Positions 34,057 to 42,694 of a stretch of 56,726 nucleotides of DNA are shown one piece after another. Origin of the DNA: an uncultured Victivallales bacterium (GTDB lineage Bacteria; Verrucomicrobiota; Lentisphaeria; Victivallales; UBA1829); NCBI GenBank assembly GCA_944391115.1, contig CALXSJ010000020.1:1-56726 (forward strand). Direction: 5' to 3'. The notes beneath the pieces are model-generated. The model ran no database searches. It was not told where the DNA came from and saw only the letters and a program-made list of their open reading frames with translations. The position numbers and the translations under genes were made by a program. Within the stretch, counting starts at the first letter, position 1; the number at the start of each line of letters is the position of its first letter.

Positions 34057-36173
34057 TCTTCAGGAGAAAGCTCTTTGGCGAGCGCTTCCGGAAGCGGGGA
34101 AATCTTCCGGATCGTGACGTTTTCCCCGTCAGGCAGCCGGACCGTGTCGCCAACCCGGGCGCCAAGAAGCGCTTCGCCGAATTTCGTCTTGTAGGAGACA
34201 AGATTCCTGTCCGGATCGCCGTCCCATGCGCCGACAATGCAGTAATCCGCGGTTTTTCCGCCAGCGGCCTCCGCGGTCACCATCGTGCCGAAAGAAACCT
34301 TCTCCGGATCAATCTTGACCGCACGGAAATCAATGGGCTGAACCGTGGCGATGAGTGTTTCCAGCTCGGAACGGCGTCTCTGAAGGAAGCGTCTGCGTTC
34401 CTTGGCGGCGTCGTATTCCGCGTTTTCGCGGAAGTCGCCGAAGCCGCGCGCATGTTCGATCGCCTTGTTGTTCTCCGGCACCTGAACCTTGACGATGTTG
34501 TCCAGTTCGGCGACGAGTCCCTTGTAGGAGCGGATGGAGGTCATCGGCGGCCCCTCCTTGGGTTTCTTTCCCGCCTCCGCCTCCTGCGCGGCGAGCAGCT
34601 TCCGGCCCTCGCCGCTTTCAATGTGCTCCTTGAGCGCTTCGGAATGGCGGGAGAGCTTCACCAGAAGACTCTGGCATTCGCCGGGCGCCATGTTGCGCAT
34701 CCGCTGGATCGCGTTGATCACGGAAGGAATGTTGGAACCGGCGTTGGCAAGCACGAATTTCTGGAAATCGGCTTTGTCGAACAGGTTTTTCTTGAGTTCA
34801 CGCTGCGCCGCCGCCCACTCCTTGGGAAGTCCCTCCACGGAGAGAGCGACCGAAATGTTCCCCATCGTGATGAAATCGGTCAGTTCCTGAGGGAGCTTGG
34901 CGCGGTTCTTCCAGATTGCCAGAAGAATATCCGAATTGAGATTGTCCGCGGCGAACACGGCATCGCTGATGTCGTCCACGGTCAGGGTTTCGAAAATGAT
35001 GGAGATGCAGCGGAGGGGAAGCATTGTGGCGAGTTTCGCGATTTCAAGGCGGCTGTAAACCAGGGAAGCCGCCTTCAGGAACCCCGTGAAATGCTTGACC
35101 GAAAGCCGGCCCCACACCTCAAGCTGCTTCAGCGGCACGGAATCGTTGATCTCCCGCGGCCAGAAGGCGACCTTCCCGCGCAGCGGCTGATACATCACCT
35201 TCAGAGTCTCCGCATCGGCGGAGTCTGCGAGCATGGCAATGCACTCCGCCAGCATTTCCAGATCCTTGGGCGACATGACCGGCTTCAGATGGAGAAAGAG
35301 TTTCGAAAGTTTCTGAGCCGCGGGCGGATCCACTTTGACAGCGGCCGGATCCAGCGGAGCAAGCAGCGTGGAAAGTTCGAGAATGCTGCGCGCGTCCTGA
35401 AACTCGCGCTGCTTCCGCACGGCGGTTTCCGGAGCGTCGCCGGACGCCCACCATTTCGCGAATTCATCAGGAGAGAGAATCTGCGGAACAAACATTCTGG
35501 TCAGCACGTCTTTGATTTTTGTCTCGGAAAGATCGCCGAGCGCATATTTCGCCAGTTTCTGGCGGTAGAAGGAGGCGGGTTTGAGATTGCGCTTTTCCGT
35601 CGCGATGATCGCGGTCATTTCCACGCTCGGCTCGAAGAAGAGGCAACCGGCCAGCGCGTTTGCAATCGGAATGGAAAGCTGCGCCCCGGTGGCGAAGGTA
35701 TTGACCGCGATGGTCGCGACAACCTTGTCCACGTTGACGACGCGGCCCCAGCTCTGGGAATCGGTCTGATAGACAAAAGCATTGGTTTTGAGCTTCCGGA
35801 GTTTCCGGATGCGCGCCGCCACGTCGTGAACGGGAACGGACTGATCTCTCGCGCCGACCGTTTTCGCAATGCCGGGACTGGAAATATAGGGGGGAAGAAA
35901 TTTGCGGACCGCGTTGTGCAATGCGGTCCGGAAGTTCTGAGTGTCGAGAATGGAGTTTTCAGCAAGATAGAGGCAAACGGCTGCCTTGTCATCGAACCTG
36001 GCGACGGTGTCATCCCATGCCTCGAAAAGGAAATCGAAATTTGCCGCCGAATCCTTCAGGAGTTTCACATCGCATGTTTTGATCTCTGAAAGAAGTTTGA
36101 TGACCGCCGCGTCATTGTTTTCCTGCGCGGCGGCCATAATCAGGTCGTCCAACGCCTGCTGTTCCGTAATCAT
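34053..36173 (-). CDS. greA: long GreA-type transcription elongation factor
   Basis: The last about 165 of 706 residues are a GreA/GreB factor: the coiled-coil hairpin with tip DFRENAEYDAAKERRRFLQRR (580 onward, acidic tip residues Asp and Glu present) and the C-terminal FKBP-like domain ending VRLPDGENVTIRKI. It would help backtracked RNA polymerase to cleave the transcript. The first about 540 residues are helical with no recognised domain. Normal GreA is about 158 residues; Chlamydia has a GreA of about 715 residues, so this is likely a PVC-specific architecture. The promoter at 36232-36260 is good. The phosphoesterase gene overlaps the stop. Confidence 0.92.
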   Translation of the reverse strand: MITEQQALDDLIMAAAQENNDAAVIKLLSEIKTCDVKLLKDSAANFDFLFEAWDDTVARFDDKAAVCLYLAENSILDTQNFRTALHNAVRKFLPPYISSPGIAKTVGARDQSVPVHDVAARIRKLRKLKTNAFVYQTDSQSWGRVVNVDKVVATIAVNTFATGAQLSIPIANALAGCLFFEPSVEMTAIIATEKRNLKPASFYRQKLAKYALGDLSETKIKDVLTRMFVPQILSPDEFAKWWASGDAPETAVRKQREFQDARSILELSTLLAPLDPAAVKVDPPAAQKLSKLFLHLKPVMSPKDLEMLAECIAMLADSADAETLKVMYQPLRGKVAFWPREINDSVPLKQLEVWGRLSVKHFTGFLKAASLVYSRLEIAKLATMLPLRCISIIFETLTVDDISDAVFAADNLNSDILLAIWKNRAKLPQELTDFITMGNISVALSVEGLPKEWAAAQRELKKNLFDKADFQKFVLANAGSNIPSVINAIQRMRNMAPGECQSLLVKLSRHSEALKEHIESGEGRKLLAAQEAEAGKKPKEGPPMTSIRSYKGLVAELDNIVKVQVPENNKAIEHARGFGDFRENAEYDAAKERRRFLQRRRSELETLIATVQPIDFRAVKIDPEKVSFGTMVTAEAAGGKTADYCIVGAWDGDPDRNLVSYKTKFGEALLGARVGDTVRLPDGENVTIRKISPLPEALAKELSPED

Positions 36174-36231
36174 CGGATCACGCTCCTTGTTTTTATGTCA
36201 ATTAGCCGTTTGTAAATTCCCATAGCCTGAT

Positions 36232-36260
36232 AATATACGATTTCACGCCTCCTTTTTCAA
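36232..36260 (-). promoter_or_regulatory. promoter of the long greA
   Basis: On the minus strand TTGAAA and TATATT are separated by 17 nt, about 60-87 nt upstream of the greA start. Confidence 0.6.
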
Positions 36261-36390
36261 GAACAGGTTGCACTTTTCCCGGCGTAATTTCTGAAAAAAT
36301 CCTCCTTTCCGGAACCGGGGAAACAGGGAATTCCACACCGGACGTCACAGAAAATGCGGCTTTTCCGGCGGGCATGCCGGAATGGCGCGC

Positions 36391-37554
36391 CTACTTTCCG
36401 AAAAGGAAGCGGACACAGGACTCGAAACGCTCCAGGCCGCGCATCGGCAATGTCTTTTTCGGCACGATCGCCCCTTTCGGGCAGTGTTCCTGGCAGCAGT
36501 AGCAGCGGATGCAGTTCGGCAGATCGAAGACAGGCCTGCCGTCTTCCAGCTTCAGCGACTGCGGCGGGCACATTTTCACGCAGAGGCCGCAGCCGACGCA
36601 TTTCTCCGGATCAAGAAGCGGTTTCGATATGATCCAGTTGCGCAGACGGTCTTTCAGGAAGGGAGGCAGAGGCACCCCCCACTCCGTCAACATTCCCGGG
36701 GGATCGGGAAGAAGCAGCGGATTGCGTTCCGGAACATCGCCCGCATACAGAAACGGTGTCAGCAGCCCGCGGCGTTCCGCACTCCGGAGCAGAAGCAGAT
36801 CCTCCACGCCGAGCAGCGGCGCGGAGGAGGCGTCCAGAGCCAGGGCATCCGAGGCGCCGGCCACAAATCCCCGCGGAGTCGGCGCGCCGCTTCCGGGACC
36901 ATTGCCCTCCATGCAGACGACCGCATCCAGAAGATTGAAGCGCGGACGGACGGTCAGATAAATATCCAGAAGCATATCCGCAAACATGGCAAAATCCCTT
37001 CCGACGGCGAGATGCCATCCCATGCGTCCGCTTCCGCCGACCAGTCCGAAGAGGTTTTTGACACAGAGAGTCAGCGTCATCATCCCGTGCGTCTTGGCCT
37101 TGGCGATATCGCAGACGGCATCGAAGTCCAGATACTCCCGTGCAAGTTCCAGATTCCGGAAACGCGCATTCGCCGGAAGCGACGCTTTCTCGAAATGTTC
37201 GAAATTGGCGACCCGCACATTCATGGCCGCAAGCTCATCGGCAATCCCCATCGAACGAATGATCGCGGGCGCGGTCTGCACGGCGGGATTTTCCAGAATC
37301 GCGACCTCCGAAGCGCCGGCGTCGAGAAACGCGCGTGCGCTCTCCAGAAGAAAGGCCGGATGCACACAGGCGACATCCTCCTCGCGCCGCCAGGCGAGAA
37401 GATTGGGCTTGAGCATGATTCTTTTCCCTGAAACGCCGCCGGGGAAATCCTCGATCTGAACGGCAAGCACCTGTTCGATCGCCGCTCTCAGAAGGCGCCG
37501 GTCGCGGTAGGATGCACAGCGGGCATAGGCTGTGCGGACGGGAGACTGCGTCAT
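36391..37554 (-). CDS. DUF362 protein with C-terminal double 4Fe-4S ferredoxin
   Basis: The first about 300 of 387 residues are the DUF362 domain (KRIMLKPNLL, DICDIAKAKTHGMMTLTLCVKNLFGLVGG-like core). The C-terminus has two 4Fe-4S motifs: CVGCGLCVKMCPPQ and CIRCYCCQEHCPKG. Such proteins are cytosolic iron-sulfur proteins of unknown reaction. The ATG overlaps the stop of the sigma factor gene (ATGA), with GAGG upstream inside that gene, so the two are coupled. It is last in that unit. No signal peptide or Tat motif is seen. Confidence 0.92.
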   Translation of the reverse strand: MTQSPVRTAYARCASYRDRRLLRAAIEQVLAVQIEDFPGGVSGKRIMLKPNLLAWRREEDVACVHPAFLLESARAFLDAGASEVAILENPAVQTAPAIIRSMGIADELAAMNVRVANFEHFEKASLPANARFRNLELAREYLDFDAVCDIAKAKTHGMMTLTLCVKNLFGLVGGSGRMGWHLAVGRDFAMFADMLLDIYLTVRPRFNLLDAVVCMEGNGPGSGAPTPRGFVAGASDALALDASSAPLLGVEDLLLLRSAERRGLLTPFLYAGDVPERNPLLLPDPPGMLTEWGVPLPPFLKDRLRNWIISKPLLDPEKCVGCGLCVKMCPPQSLKLEDGRPVFDLPNCIRCYCCQEHCPKGAIVPKKTLPMRGLERFESCVRFLFGK

Positions 37555-39014
37555 GAGAAATAGTCCTCGAACATCTTGATGGTGGATGGGTCGCGCAGCT
37601 TGGCGATCGCCCCGGATTCGATCTGGCGGATGCGCTCCCGGGAAATGTTGAAATAGCTGCTGACCTCCGTCAGGGATTTCGGCCGTCCGCCGTCCAGCCC
37701 GTAGCGCATGGTCAGCACTTCGCGCGACCGCAGGGGCAGCGTCCGCAGAGTTTCAAAAAGCCGCTGGCGGAGAAGCTTCTGCGCAAAGCTGCGCATCGGA
37801 TCGTCATCGTCGCGGAGAGTCATCACCGTATCTTCGACAGAGGCGTTCCTACCGTCGTTCCATGCGGAAAGCGGAGCCTGAAGGGAGATCGCCTGCATCG
37901 ACATCCGTTTCATGGAGTTCACGCGCTCGCGGGTCATTTCCAGAATCGCGGCGATTTCATCCACCGTGGCTTCGCGCCCGTGCTCCTGCAGGAAACACTG
38001 TTCGGCATGATTGATCTTGTTCAGAGTCGTGAGCATGTGAACGGGCAGGCGAATCACGCGGGACTGCCGTCCGATCGCATGAAACACGCACTGCTTGATC
38101 CACCAGGTCGCATAGGTGCTGAAACGGTGCCCGAGCTTGTAGTCGAACTTGTCGAGGGCCTTCATGAGCCCGATATTCCCTTCCTGGATCAGATCGACGA
38201 AAGGCACCCCACGCCCCTGGAATTTCTTGGCGATGCTCACAACAAGACGCAGATTTCCTTCCGCAAGCACACGTCTTTTCTCATCGAGCAGATGGCTGAT
38301 TCCCTCCACCTCCTGATAAACGGAATTGAATTCCTCCTCCGTGCAGAGCAGTTCCGCACCGAGCAGCGGACCGTTTTCCTGTCCGGGAGTTTTCAGCTGT
38401 CCGGCATAAATGCGCAGGGTCTCCAGGCAGCGGAAGACATGGTCGATCTGAACGGGATACGTCATCATCAGCTCAACCAGCATCTGCCGGGCGGTATCTA
38501 CGGCATCCGGATCGCCGCCTGCGCAGGCGGCATCCAGTTTTTTCAGGCAGCGGAGCAGCTCCTCCTTCGCCATCGGCATCAGGCGGATCACTTCCCCGCT
38601 TCCGCCGAGAGCGCGCACGGCCGACTGGGTGAAGACTTCATACAGCATGTCCGGATTCCGGCATTTCTCGAAGAGACGCGCATGAAGCCTGACAACAAAG
38701 GCGAATGGATAGAGTTTGCGCCGCAGAAGATCATGAAGTTCGGCAATCTCATCCCAGATCGCATTTTCATTTTCGGTGGACAAAGGGACAGCATCGGCCA
38801 TATTCCGCATATAAGTGCGCAATGCGCCGTCGCATTCAAAGGTGTCTTCCCGCTCCATCAAAGGCAAATCGGCAGGATCCGGTCCTCCGCCGGATTCCGC
38901 GGCCAGTCTTTCCGCGAGCTCCTCGCGCGCAGAGGCATCGTCCGCGGAGGAGAAATCCCCGGAACGGGAGGGATCTCCATTGCCGCTGTTCCTGCTTTTC
39001 CTTTTGTAAACCAT
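37551..39014 (-). CDS. RNA polymerase sigma-70 factor (RpoD-like)
   Basis: The 487 residues contain region 1.2 (DGALRTYMRNMADAVPLSTENE), a non-conserved spacer, regions 2.1-2.4 (NLRLVVSIAKKFQGRGVPFVDLIQEGNIGLMKALDKFDYKLGHRFSTYATWWIKQ), region 3 (EATVDEIAAILEMT) and region 4 (LTEVSSYFNISRERIRQIESGAIAKLR). There is no clear region 1.1, so it may be a group 2 sigma factor or a lineage-specific primary sigma. I chose the ATG at 39014 with AGGTGG upstream; GTG at 39023 is the alternative. The N-terminus is low-complexity (Ser, Arg, Asp). The DUF362 gene overlaps its stop. Confidence 0.93.
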   Translation of the reverse strand: MVYKRKSRNSGNGDPSRSGDFSSADDASAREELAERLAAESGGGPDPADLPLMEREDTFECDGALRTYMRNMADAVPLSTENENAIWDEIAELHDLLRRKLYPFAFVVRLHARLFEKCRNPDMLYEVFTQSAVRALGGSGEVIRLMPMAKEELLRCLKKLDAACAGGDPDAVDTARQMLVELMMTYPVQIDHVFRCLETLRIYAGQLKTPGQENGPLLGAELLCTEEEFNSVYQEVEGISHLLDEKRRVLAEGNLRLVVSIAKKFQGRGVPFVDLIQEGNIGLMKALDKFDYKLGHRFSTYATWWIKQCVFHAIGRQSRVIRLPVHMLTTLNKINHAEQCFLQEHGREATVDEIAAILEMTRERVNSMKRMSMQAISLQAPLSAWNDGRNASVEDTVMTLRDDDDPMRSFAQKLLRQRLFETLRTLPLRSREVLTMRYGLDGGRPKSLTEVSSYFNISRERIRQIESGAIAKLRDPSTIKMFEDYFS

Positions 39015-39057
39015 CGGGACCACCTGTCTCGCCCGGTCTTCCGGACGCTTCCAGTTT

Positions 39058-39085
39058 ACTGTAACAAGTCTCTCTCATTTTTCAA
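39058..39085 (-). promoter_or_regulatory. candidate promoter of the sigma factor gene
   Basis: On the minus strand TTGAAA and TACAGT are separated by 16 nt, about 45-70 nt upstream of the start. Confidence 0.35.
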
Positions 39086-39208
39086 GTCAAATCCCGATCC
39101 AAAGCCGAAAAAGTTCCGGACAACACGCTCCTCTTGTCCTTTGACAGCGGATTCCGGAAAAAGTGCGGCGGAGAACTTTCTTTCCGGACGGCAATGCGGC
39201 ACACAGGC

Positions 39209-40789
39209 TCAGACATCCTCATCCCCGGCAGACGGCGTATCCTCCGCGGATTCCAGCTGCGGGAGATCAGGGGCCTGATATTTCCCCGGCAGCTGCCGCG
39301 GGCGCTTCATCTTCACGCCGAGCTGTTTGAGCCGTTCGCCGGAAAGCACCACGCTGTGTTTGCCGTCGCCGCCCTTGAGACGGTCAAGGGATTTCCGGTA
39401 TGCCTCGCAGGCTCCGTCGAGTTTTCTGCCCACATCGTCAAACTGTTCATAAAAGGAATAAAGGCGATCCAGCAGAGTTGCGGCGGTATCCAGGATTTTC
39501 TGCTGGTTGCGTTCCTGATCGGCGCGCGTCCAGGCGATCTGGATCAGCTGCAGGAGCGCCATCAGGTTGACGGGGCTGACGATCATGACCTTGCGTTCGA
39601 ACGCCCAGCGCCAGAGTCCGGGATCCCGGATCATGGCCAGCTGGTGCGACGCCTCGTTGGGGATGAACATGATGACAAAATCGACTGCCTCGTGATCCCG
39701 CTTCCGGATATAGGAGGCGTAGTTCTTCCGGACCAGTTCCTCGACGTGGGAGCGGACGCTGCGGGTATGCCGGGCAAGCGCATTCTCCCGTTCGCCGTCC
39801 GTTTCCGCGTTCATGTAGTCGGTATAGGCGCTCAGACTGACCTTGCTGTCGATGACGACATCCTTGCCGTCGGGATAATGCACGATCACATCCGGGCGCA
39901 TCATGCGTTTTTCCTCGTTCTGCAGGAGGTTGCCGTCATCATCCCGCAGGGTTTCCTGACACTCGTAATGAACGCCTTTTTTCAGTCCCGAGCTGACAAG
40001 AATCTCCTCCAGAATCATCTCACCCCAGCAGCCCTGCGTCTTGTTGTTTCCCTTCAGGGCGGAAGCCAGATTGTCCGCGTTGGCTCCGATCTGCTTCGCC
40101 GCCGACATCAGATGCGCAATCTGCTCCTTGAGCTCGGAATTCAGGGTAATACCCTTCTCCCGCGCCTGATCGACGGCGGACTTGAAATCGCCGAGTTTCT
40201 CCTGGAGCGGTTTCAGGAGCGCGGAAAGCTGTTCCCGGTTGAGATCGGAAAGATGACCGGTTTTTTCCTTGAGAATCTCCGAGGAAAGAGTCTTGAATTC
40301 CTCCTTGAGCAGATCGGTCTTCGTCTGCCAGTTCTTTTCCATTTCCTGCTTGTTTTCACGAAACTGCTGTTCCAGAACGGCAAACGTTTTTTTCAGAGCG
40401 TCGCGCTCGGCGGAAAAGGAGCGTTCCAGCGCGCGGACACGTTCCTCGCCTGCCTCCAGCTTTGCCGCAAGTTCCTGCCGGAAGTTTGCACGAAGGGTGT
40501 CAATCTCCTTTGCATGAGCCTCGCGCAGCGCCTGAAGTTCCCGTTCCCGGGCCGCTTCCAGGAGTTCCCGTTCATATCCGGACTGTTTTTCCAGCGTTTC
40601 CAGAGTGGCGGCAGTTTTTGCCGCGGCAATCCGGACGGCGTCCGTCTCCGCGTTCAGCGCCTCGGACGCGGCAAGACGCTCCTGCAAAGCGCTCCGTTCC
40701 GTTTTACCTGCGGCGATTTTCGCGCGCAGAGTCAGAAAAGCGACAATGCAGCCGCCCAGAAAGCCGGCCAGCAGACAAAGAATTTCCAT
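39209..40789 (-). CDS. rmuC: DNA recombination protein RmuC
   Basis: The 526 residues begin with one membrane helix (EILCLLAGFLGGCIVAFLTL), followed by a long coiled coil (about 25-210) and the RmuC core (about 230-460) with MILEEILVSSGLKKGVHYECQ, RPDVIVHYPDGKDVVIDSKVSLSAYTDYMNA and FVIMFIPNEA. The IDSKVSL segment fits the nuclease-like fold of the family. RmuC limits inversions at short inverted repeats in E. coli. The ATG at 40789 has GGAGGGAG directly upstream; the Met at 40816 is not needed. The C-terminus is a short acidic tail. Confidence 0.95.
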   Translation of the reverse strand: MEILCLLAGFLGGCIVAFLTLRAKIAAGKTERSALQERLAASEALNAETDAVRIAAAKTAATLETLEKQSGYERELLEAARERELQALREAHAKEIDTLRANFRQELAAKLEAGEERVRALERSFSAERDALKKTFAVLEQQFRENKQEMEKNWQTKTDLLKEEFKTLSSEILKEKTGHLSDLNREQLSALLKPLQEKLGDFKSAVDQAREKGITLNSELKEQIAHLMSAAKQIGANADNLASALKGNNKTQGCWGEMILEEILVSSGLKKGVHYECQETLRDDDGNLLQNEEKRMMRPDVIVHYPDGKDVVIDSKVSLSAYTDYMNAETDGERENALARHTRSVRSHVEELVRKNYASYIRKRDHEAVDFVIMFIPNEASHQLAMIRDPGLWRWAFERKVMIVSPVNLMALLQLIQIAWTRADQERNQQKILDTAATLLDRLYSFYEQFDDVGRKLDGACEAYRKSLDRLKGGDGKHSVVLSGERLKQLGVKMKRPRQLPGKYQAPDLPQLESAEDTPSAGDEDV

Positions 40790-40835
40790 GATCTCCCTCC
40801 GGAAATGAAATTGCATTCAAGATATTCCCAGCTGT

Positions 40836-40863
40836 AATATAACACGGAAACGGAGTTTTTCAG
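40836..40863 (-). promoter_or_regulatory. candidate promoter of rmuC
   Basis: On the minus strand CTGAAA and TATATT are separated by 16 nt, about 47-74 nt upstream of the rmuC start. The stretch between rmuC and purF-like otherwise holds only the divergent promoter at 41068-41096. Confidence 0.35.
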
Positions 40864-41067
40864 AGGAGGAGAAACTTTTTTTCAAAAAAGATTTCCGGCT
40901 TTCCGGAGACTGCCGCAAACGGGAAAAATTCCGGGACGCGGGAACCGGAAAGTCCGCCGCAGACATCCTCCTCCATTTCCCTGCTGTTTTACGGAATCCC
41001 GGGAAAACGCTCCGATGCGGACGTCCGCGATTCCCTCAAGAAAATTCCCTCTTTTGCCGCGCCAGCC

Positions 41068-41096
41068 TTGACGGGGCGGCGCGTCCATGCTATATT
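41068..41096 (+). promoter_or_regulatory. promoter of the PurF-like gene
   Basis: TTGACG and TATATT are separated by exactly 17 nt. Transcription would start near 41103, downstream of the Met codon at 41087, which supports the protein start at 41150. Confidence 0.7.
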
Positions 41097-41149
41097 TACG
41101 GAAGTTATTATTCAGATTCCGGTATCAATACTTATTTACGGGTGTAATT

Positions 41150-42628
41150 ATGGGCGGTTTTTTCGGCGTTGTCTCCACCTCGAACTGTGTTCCCGAACTT
41201 TTTTACGGGACGGATTACCATTCCCACCTGGGAACCAAGCGCGGCGGCATGGCCGTCACTGCCTGCAACGGCAACATTGCCAGGCGCATTCATGACATCA
41301 CCAACACACAGTTCCGCACAAAGTTCGACGGCGTGCTCGGCGAGTTCGACGGAAAATGCGGAATCGGCGTCATCAGCGACTTCGAGGATCAGCCGCTCAT
41401 CGTCTCCTCCCGCCTCGGACGCTACGCCATCGTCTCGGTTGGAAAGATCAACAACATCGAAGCGCTGGCAAACCGCTCCTTCCGGAACGGCTACTCCCAT
41501 TTCTCGGAAATGAGCGACGGAGAACTCAACCCGACGGAAATGATCGCCTCGCTCATCAACCAGAAAACCAGTATCATCGAGGGGATCGAATACGCGATGG
41601 ACTCCATTGACGGGTCCTGTTCCCTGCTCATCATGATCGACGGCCGCATCATTGCCGCGCGCGACAAATACGGCAGAACGCCGATTTCGCTCGGCAAGCG
41701 CGATACCGACGGCGCAGTGGCCGCAACCATGGAGACTTCCGCGTTTCCCAATCTCGATTTCACCCATCTGCGCGACCTCGGGCCGGGTGAAATCGTGGAA
41801 ATTTCGCCCGATCGCATCACGCAGCATAAAAAGCCGGGCACGATCAATCAGATCTGCTCCTTCTTCTGGGTCTATTTCGGCTACCCCTCTTCGAACTTCG
41901 AAGGAATCAACACGGAAACCGCGCGCTACCGCAACGGGCAGAGTCTCGCCGCGGAGGACGACGTTTCCGAAATCGACTCCATCTGCGGAATTCCCGACTC
42001 CGGCGTGGCGCACGCCATCGGATACTCCAACGCGGCGGGCAAGCCTTATCTCCGCGCCCTGGTCAAATATACGCCGACCTGGCCGCGCAGCTTCATGCCG
42101 CAGAGCCAGGCGGCGCGCAAGCTTGTCGCGAAAATGAAACTGATCCCCGTCGAGGACCAGATCCGCGACAAAAGGCTGCTGTTCTGCGACGATTCGATCG
42201 TCCGCGGCACCCAGTTCAAAGACATCACGCGACGCCTCTACGAGCGCGGCGCAAAAGCCATTCATCTGCGTTCGGCATCTCCGCCGATCATGTATCCGTG
42301 CAAATATCTGAACTTCTCCCGTTCGCGCTCCATCCTCGACCTCGCGGCGAGACGCGCCGTGGAAACGCTCGAAGGAAAGATCGTCGAAGACGAGGAACTC
42401 CTCAAGGAATACACAACCGCGGGAACGGAAAAATACAATGCGATGGTGGACATCATCCGCAAGGAGCTCGGCCTTACGACTCTGAAATACCAGAAACTGG
42501 AAAATCTGATCGCCGCGATCGGCCTTCCGAAGGAAAAGGTCTGCACCTACTGCTATGACGGATGCGAGGGCGGATGCTGTCCCTGCCGCTGTCCGGACGG
42601 GGAGGAGGAAACTCAGGAGCGGAAATAA
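41150..42628 (+). CDS. PurF-like amidophosphoribosyltransferase without the glutaminase Cys
   Basis: The 492 residues resemble PurF: a class II amidotransferase-like N-terminus and a phosphoribosyltransferase domain with CGIPDSGVAHAIGYS, WPRSFMPQSQAAR, the PRPP loop LLFCDDSIVRGTQFKD (about 344-358) and SASPPIMYPCKY. True PurF starts Met-Cys, and that Cys is the glutaminase nucleophile; here the start is MGGFFGVVSTSNC, so position 2 is Gly. Similar proteins occur in Bacteroidetes and Firmicutes. It may use ammonia, or have another role. The C-terminus has seven Cys between 465 and 481. The start follows the promoter position; an earlier Met at 41087 lies before the -10. Confidence 0.88.
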   Translation: MGGFFGVVSTSNCVPELFYGTDYHSHLGTKRGGMAVTACNGNIARRIHDITNTQFRTKFDGVLGEFDGKCGIGVISDFEDQPLIVSSRLGRYAIVSVGKINNIEALANRSFRNGYSHFSEMSDGELNPTEMIASLINQKTSIIEGIEYAMDSIDGSCSLLIMIDGRIIAARDKYGRTPISLGKRDTDGAVAATMETSAFPNLDFTHLRDLGPGEIVEISPDRITQHKKPGTINQICSFFWVYFGYPSSNFEGINTETARYRNGQSLAAEDDVSEIDSICGIPDSGVAHAIGYSNAAGKPYLRALVKYTPTWPRSFMPQSQAARKLVAKMKLIPVEDQIRDKRLLFCDDSIVRGTQFKDITRRLYERGAKAIHLRSASPPIMYPCKYLNFSRSRSILDLAARRAVETLEGKIVEDEELLKEYTTAGTEKYNAMVDIIRKELGLTTLKYQKLENLIAAIGLPKEKVCTYCYDGCEGGCCPCRCPDGEEETQERK

Positions 42629-42653
42629 TTCCTCCGACGCCATGCCGTTCATT

Positions 42654-42684
42654 CCCCGCGCCGGATACGGCCGCGGGGTTTTTC
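42654..42684 (+). terminator. rho-independent terminator after the PurF-like gene
   Basis: CCCCGCG at 42654-42660 pairs with CGCGGGG at 42672-42678, followed by TTTTTCCTTT on the + strand. Confidence 0.8.
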
Positions 42685-42694
42685 CTTTCATTCT

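Noticed and set aside
41132..42691. 519-codon minus strand frame opposite the PurF-like gene
   Set aside because: Antisense shadow; the + strand protein has clear PurF motifs, promoter and terminator.
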